Position numbers and translations under genes: made by a program. A DNA stretch of 64,000 bases from Thermothielavioides terrestris NRRL 8126 (taxonomy: Eukaryota; Ascomycota; Sordariomycetes; Sordariales; Chaetomiaceae). Below the pieces are notes generated by a model. The model was not told where the DNA came from. It ran no database searches and saw nothing but the letters and a program-made list of their open reading frames with translations. Position 1 is the stretch's first letter. The number at the start of each line of letters is the position of its first letter. The stretch is taken from the NCBI RefSeq assembly GCF_000226115.1, contig NC_016457.1:3410001-3474000 (forward strand), given 5' to 3'. Shown in pieces: positions 58,748 through 64,000 of the stretch.

Positions 58748-61444
58748 TACTCTGGTTCCTTTTATTTCCTTTTTTTTTTTTTTTTTTATCTTCTCCGTGA
58801 GGGGGAACGCAACCGTCGCAGACGACGGGGGTGGGTCGGTCATCTTTGCCGGTCGCAGAACAGGGAGAGCGGATCGGCTGGATCGCAGACTTTATGACGG
58901 CGTATGGGGTATGGCATTGGTTATTCCGATACAGGGACTTTGGGTTGTACCCGGGACAGGCGCGGATTGAAAGCGTGCGAAACTCCCATGTGGAATGGGC
59001 GTTTCATTTCGCTGGGCATACCCGAAAAAATTCACGAGGAACGTTTTGAGGTCGTTCGTGATTAGACCACATGGCTCCTTGCGGGAGCTCTTGGCTGAAT
59101 GTGGCGTTCAAAGCAAATGGGTATAGAGAAGTTGTCCAAGAGCGAGGAGTTGTGGTTCTGCAGAGCGAGCTGAGCAGTGCTTTTCCCCATGGCGTATTAA
59201 ATACCAATACTAGCTGTCGGGGTTGAGACAGTTTGTTTCGAGTGAAAATTCGAGGGTGACCAAGGTGAAGACGTTCTTTGGGAGGGATCAAAGAAACGAT
59301 CAACAGAAAGGTCGCAGAAGGTGCGGTAGTCATCTTGCGGTCACAATTCAACATCAGGCACTTCATCCGGTGAGACGACCTGACTGCCAAACCGCGACGA
59401 GCCTCCCCGTCTTTCCATGGTCCGCGGGAGATCGACTGCATCGAAGCACCGGGCTCAGGTCTTGCCTGCACATCGCGCGCGGGATCGACGGAAGCGAGAT
59501 GGGAGGGAATCACAACACGCCCTGAATTCATGGATGAGATCAGACAGAGAGACAACTCCATGATCCCATGCTCTATTCTCAGCAACCACCCGGCGCATTC
59601 CAAGTTGCAAAAGGTGATGACCGAGGTTCGTCGGAGGTACGCTGTGGATGCCGGCGTCAACAATTCCTGCCCAGCCAGCATCGATTGGATCTACTGGCGG
59701 CCGAGCAGCCGCTGATTGTGGTGTAAGCCGAATGACTGGAGAAGGAGAAGTCGTGGTTGACTGAGGCTGAAACAGCTTCGAAGACAGGGGTGCTGATATC
59801 AGCCTCTGGGCGGTTGTGGGGGCCGCTGCGGTGTGTTCGGCAAACCCTGGACAAGGTCCACGATTGGCGCCCAGGGCTCGAACATGGCGACTCGCGGAGC
59901 TCTCTGGCGTTTAATTCTGGGCGAGACGCTGCGCAGGGCGCGGTTCCTGTTGGCTGGCTGCTGCTGGCATCAACGGTCACGGCAGGTCTTTGCAAAGCTG
60001 TGTCTTGGAAGAAGCTAGCAATTTTCCAGGCAAGGCACGAAACAGAATTCCCGTCCCGATGAATGGGTGGAGAACTGCATCCGTCCGGATACACAGGACG
60101 GATAATTGCTTCCAAATGGATGGCGTCCCACCTATCTGCTCCTGTGTTACGGTGTTGCGGGAGGTTGGGGGAGAATTTCAGGCAGGCCAGGGCACTGGAC
60201 GGCCCGACCAGGGCCCTCGTTTGGGGACACTGCACCCCGGACATGCATGCCAGCACGATGCGACGGGGGTTCAGGTACGGAAAAACGACGGATATGGAGA
60301 AGTTACTTGCCGTCACACTGCACGGCAGTTGAACGTGCTTGGGCAATCCGCGTCTCGCCGGGCGGCAGCGCAGCAATCTGGGATGGGGACCACAAACGGC
60401 TGCGCCTCACAGATGGTTCGCTGAGAGTTGCCCCGAGAGAATGGAGGACCCTGCAGCAGAGCTCCAGAAACCCACGCGTCCGACATTCACGACGTCACAA
60501 CCTGCGGTCCCGAACCCACAAACCCACAACAGGTCTGGCATTGGGCCGCTGTCTGCCATACCACCGTCCCGCCAAGGGTTCTGATCAATCGACCAGAGAC
60601 CAGCCACGGTCTCGAGAACCGGCCGTCACCACCAATTGCAACGGCCAGGATTCCCAGACGCGCGTCTGCTGGGGCAGGCGATGGATCCCGGTTGTCCCTC
60701 AACGTTATGCGGCGGGTCCTGCAAACTGGGATACGTTGCCTGAACCCGGAGGCCGAACGTCGCCTCTGGCTTCCGTCTCCTTTTTGACGCTTTGTTTTGG
60801 GGTTGGGAGGCGCTTCCGACCTGTTGATGTATCAACAAAGGTTGGTCGCCCGTCCCGCCCTTGGCAGTCAGGCATGCTCGGCGCTTTCCCTCTGCTTGCT
60901 GCTGGGCATTGTCCAGATCCCTGCAAGGGCAGGCGGTGCCGCGAGATCAGTGGTCTGGAGCGACACGCCCAGACCCCTGTCCCTGGCCATCAAGGCCGGG
61001 ATCTCCATTCAACCGTTTGATGAGTTTCGCAATCCAAGAGATGCAAGTCGGGCTCTTACACCATTGCCACCTTTACTGGCCCTCACGCTCGTTGACATAT
61101 CAGGCTTGCTCGCCCCCGAGACGAGTCTCGTGGTCTCTCGGTTTATTTTTTGTTCCCCCTGGTCCGTATTTTCCATAAACTGCGCAAACAAATCCACTAG
61201 ATTTGATCCTTGGCTGCACACATGCCAGTGTCGCATTGAGGAACGTCGCTCGTTACAGCAAAGGATCGCACCCAACCACCACGCCAAATTCGAGAGGTTG
61301 GTGAGCCAACACGGGAGTTGGCAGCCCTCCACACACGAAGACCAAAAAGACCCCGTTGCCGCGAGCTGTGGAACATAACGAAGCCTTCCTGTTCCCTTCC
61401 AAGCCACAGTCTGTTCGGTTGCGTTCTGAAGACTTCCAACAACG
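58748..61444. other. 2.7-kb intergenic region, no supported gene
   Basis: A 17-nt T run at 58,771 follows the BAR gene. Longer open frames here start at TTG or GTG, have odd composition and no family-like motifs. I see no repeat ends. A multi-exon gene that I do not recognise cannot be ruled out. Confidence 0.45.
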
Positions 61445-62919
61445 ATGAATTTCACCAAGAAGATCGACCGCGCCTTCCAATGGGCGGGAGAGAAGATGGG
61501 TGGTGAGGCCAAGACAACCATGTCGGACGGTTTCAAGATGCTCGAAACCGAAATGGCACTGCGATTCGAGGGTGAGTTGTCTTCGGTCGGCTCAAAAAGA
61601 TGGACTCCAGGGATGCGTGCTGACACGCGGCTCTCCAGGCATGGAGCGTCTCCAAAGATCGATGAACCAGTACATAAAATGGCTCGGTCGCCACCTCGAC
61701 TCGTCGGAAGATAAGGAAAAGGCACTCCCCGTTGGGTACCTCGGACGGACCATGGTTGGCCACGGCGAAGAATTCCAGGCCGACTCCGAGTTCGGGAACT
61801 GCCTGATAACGATGGGTCGTGCCAACGAAAGAATCTCGGCCATCCAGGAGGCGTTCGTCGCGGAAGCAACCACTTCCTGGCTCGAGTCGCTCGAGAGGTC
61901 GTTGGCCATGATGAAGGAGTACCAGGTTTGTTGCCAATCTCGGAGTCCGGACCCCCTTGACATGCGTGCTCACAGCTCTCTCGCAGGCCGCGCGCAAAAA
62001 GCTCGAAAACCGCCGTCTGACCTATGATGCAAGCACCACGAAGCTCCAGAAAGCCAAGAGGGACGACTTCCGGCTCGAGGAGGAACTCCGCGCCGCGAAG
62101 GCCAAGTACGAAGAATCGTCCGAGGACGTTCTTCGACGCATGCAGGACATTCAGGACGCCGAGGTCGATAGCGTCCGGGACCTGACCCACTTCCTTGACG
62201 CCGAGATCGACTACCACGAGCGGTGCGCCGAGGAGCTCCGACGAGTGCGGCAGAACTGGCCCGGCACCGCGAGAGCGGGTTGCGGACCCGTCGAGCGCCG
62301 CCCGACGGTCCGGAGCAGGTCCAACACAACGCGCAGCTACACCGAGCGCCTGCCGCGGTCAAACACATTTAGCACCGCCGAGATCCCAGAGACAGAGTCG
62401 ACTGCGCCACCCGTCCGCATGCCCATTCACCTCAGCAACGTCCGACGGCAGTCGCAAATCCAGCAGACCGACGGGCCTGCCCGCCCCGTCATCGGCAGGA
62501 CAAACAGCTTCCAAGGCGGCGCCAACCTCGACCGAGAGCGGAGCCGCGTCTCCGGCACCAGCACGCCGACGCCGACGACCTCCGCCGCGACCAGCCACGG
62601 CATCGCGAACGTCGGCGCCCTCCGCAGCCAGCTGCGCCCGGTGAGCAGGATCGTCACGACCAAGGACGACAACGTCTTTGCCGACCGCGACGACGACACG
62701 GCGAGCGACACGGGCAGCCCCGACTGGGGCAACCGTAGCACGAGCTCCGCAACCAGCGTCGGCAGCCTGAGCCGCTCGCCGAGCATCAACACGGTGAGCT
62801 CGTCGTTCGGCCCGGCGGGGATCAAGAAGGCCCCGCCGCCGCCGCCGCCTAGCAGGGCGAAGAAGCCCGCGCCGCCGCCGCCGCCGCCGGTGCCGGCGAG
62901 AAGGGAGATCGGTTATTGA
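61445..62919 (+). CDS. BAR domain protein with polyproline tail (448 aa, 2 introns)
   Basis: Exons: 61445-61571, 61639-61925, 61987-62919; introns have GTGAGT...CCAG and GTTTGT...GCAG. The N-terminal half (to about residue 245) is a BAR module, beginning MNFTKKIDRAFQWAGEKMG, with long charged coiled-coil helices (KKLENRRLTYDASTTKLQKA, then EEELRAAKAKYEESSEDVL). The rest is Ser/Thr-rich and disordered, ending with two proline runs (APPPPPPS and APPPPPPPVPARRE) that could bind SH3 proteins. It has no SH3 domain of its own. It probably acts in membrane remodelling or endocytosis; partners are unknown. Confidence 0.88.
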
Positions 62920-63487
62920 CCGTGAGCGGCCTGTGGGTGAGGGCGTGTGTGAAGGCTTTGTCCAGGTGAGATCGGGCCGAGCAGAGGCATCGTGTTCGAG
63001 GGTCGGAATTTGGGGTTTTAAGACAACCTGTTCGGGCGGCGTTTTGGTGTTGAGTTCGGTTTGCGTCCGTGGCTGGATCCGCGTTGGATTGCTGGGCGGT
63101 GGTGGTTAGTGCTTTTTGTAACCCCATCGAAGGTGTACCTCCGTAGACATGACTTAACCCTGCAGACCGCAAGGCATTGCTTATGACGAATGGATCGAGT
63201 ATTAGCGTTTTCTGAGGGTGGTTGTAATGGACACTTCCTGGGATGGAGTGTGCCAGCGGTGACCAGATGGAACAGGCCCGAAAATCTGGGAGCGCAGCAT
63301 CTGAGCGGATCGAGCTACCCTTGTTGCCAAGAACCGCTAACGTTAGCGTTAAAGTTTCCCGACGCCAAAGCTGCAGTGTGGGGGAGCAGCTCCAAATTCC
63401 CCATCCCCACCACGCGCTGAGCTCCGCATCGTCCAAGCAACCTTTCCCGCGATCGTGGAACGCAGACAACTGCGCGGGCCAACAACC
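62920..63487. promoter_or_regulatory. Spacer between the BAR gene and the cyclin H gene
   Basis: 568 bp with no coding evidence; contains the 3' end of one gene and the promoter of the next, including a small palindrome (GCTAACGTTAGC) at 63,337-63,348. Confidence 0.4.
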
Positions 63488-64000
63488 ATGGCGACCGAAG
63501 ATGCGCGGTACCGGCAGTCCTCGCAGTACCAGTTGTGGTCCTTTTCGCCGTCCCAGCTAGCAGCCATGCGCGAGAAGACGAATGCCGCCGCTCGAGCCAG
63601 AATCGCAGAGCGTCTCGCCTCCCAGCCGGCGTCCTCCAGAAACACATCCGCGCCGACGTCGAGCGCGAACACTCCCGACCCCGACGGCGCTTCCACCCCC
63701 GCGTTGCCCGAGTTTCTCACGCCCGCCGAAGAAGCCCTGCTGGTGACCTTTTACGTATCCGAGCTGTTGCGCGCCGGCGACCACGCCGAGATGACCGACG
63801 AGATCAAGGCCACGGCTGCCGCTTTCTTCAGGCGCTTCTACGTGACGAACAGCATCATGACGTATCCGCCGACAGAGATGTTGATTGTCGCCCTGTTCTT
63901 TGCTTGCAAGGCCGAGGGCGCGTTTCCAAGCATAACAGAGTCAGTCTGGGCCTGGGAAGGAGGGGGCAGGACTTGCCGACGAAAAAGATGCTGACCTTGC
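63488..64000 (+). CDS. Cyclin H/Ccl1 homologue, 5' part (partial at window edge)
   Basis: Cyclin H activates the Cdk7/Kin28 kinase in TFIIH, which phosphorylates the RNA polymerase II tail. The visible first exon (63488-63939, 150 codons) starts ATEDARYRQSSQYQLWSFS, the typical N-terminus, and continues into the first cyclin fold (TDEIKATAAAFFRRFYVTNS, then PPTEMLIVALFFACKAEG). An intron donor GTCAGT follows at 63940, with a branch-like CTGACC at 63,991; its acceptor lies beyond the window. The start is ATG in CAACCATGG. Confidence 0.85.

Noticed and set aside
60106..61020. 304-codon open frame
   Set aside because: It starts at TTG, is Arg/Ser/Pro-rich without domains and lacks a fungal gene structure.

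Overview
This window comes from a filamentous ascomycete, most likely a Sordariomycete (inferred from gene content, short fungal introns with GT...CTNAY...AG signals, GC-rich codon use, and AT-rich repeat islands mutated as by repeat-induced point mutation, RIP). No bacterial or viral gene organisation is present.

The window has two parts. About 1-43,440 is a nested transposon graveyard, TA-rich with transposon reading frames full of TAA/TAG. It holds one surviving gene island (about 4,860-7,550) with a Fet4-type low-affinity metal permease. About 43,440-64,000 is ordinary GC-rich, gene-dense DNA.

Transposon block, left to right: a Tc1/mariner element (224-2289) carrying two solo LTRs; the 3' end of a Ty3/gypsy element (2940-3849) inside a pogo/Fot1 fragment (3850-4647); a copia solo LTR; the permease island; a 1.56-kb non-autonomous LTR element (TRIM copy 1, 7938-9494); a full Ty3/gypsy chromovirus on the minus strand (9633-17466, TSD ATAGC) with a young solo LTR inside; a second chromovirus (18280-23891, TSD AAAT) that has lost its reverse transcriptase and sits inside an inverted fragment of its own family; a 5' gypsy fragment (24206-26475); TRIM copy 2; a LINE (28023-33332) with two solo LTRs, TRIM copy 3 and a 161-bp TAA tail; then a pogo/Fot1 element (34189-43440, TA duplications, about 142-bp TIRs) whose right TIR is split by a complete 6.2-kb Ty1/copia element (37196-43399, TSD AGAGG). 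Target duplications and exact junctions allow a partial ordering of these insertions.

Gene block: dienelactone hydrolase; GH47 class I alpha-1,2-mannosidase; a divergent intronless TFIIA-gamma homologue; a TauD/TfdA-like dioxygenase with a 63-nt in-frame intron; a small secreted Cys-containing protein resembling the AA1/Alt a 1 group; a small hydrophilic protein; peptidyl-tRNA hydrolase, divergent from a six-exon Rvs161/Hob3 BAR gene; a second BAR protein with a polyproline tail; and the 5' end of a cyclin H/Ccl1 gene, cut by the window edge. The genes are unrelated housekeeping or accessory functions, not a cluster. The two BAR genes lie about 2.7 kb apart and may both act in membrane curvature and endocytosis. 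The most unusual material is the TRIM family, the RT-less self-nested chromovirus, the unmutated solo LTRs inside mutated hosts, and the divergent TFIIA-gamma.
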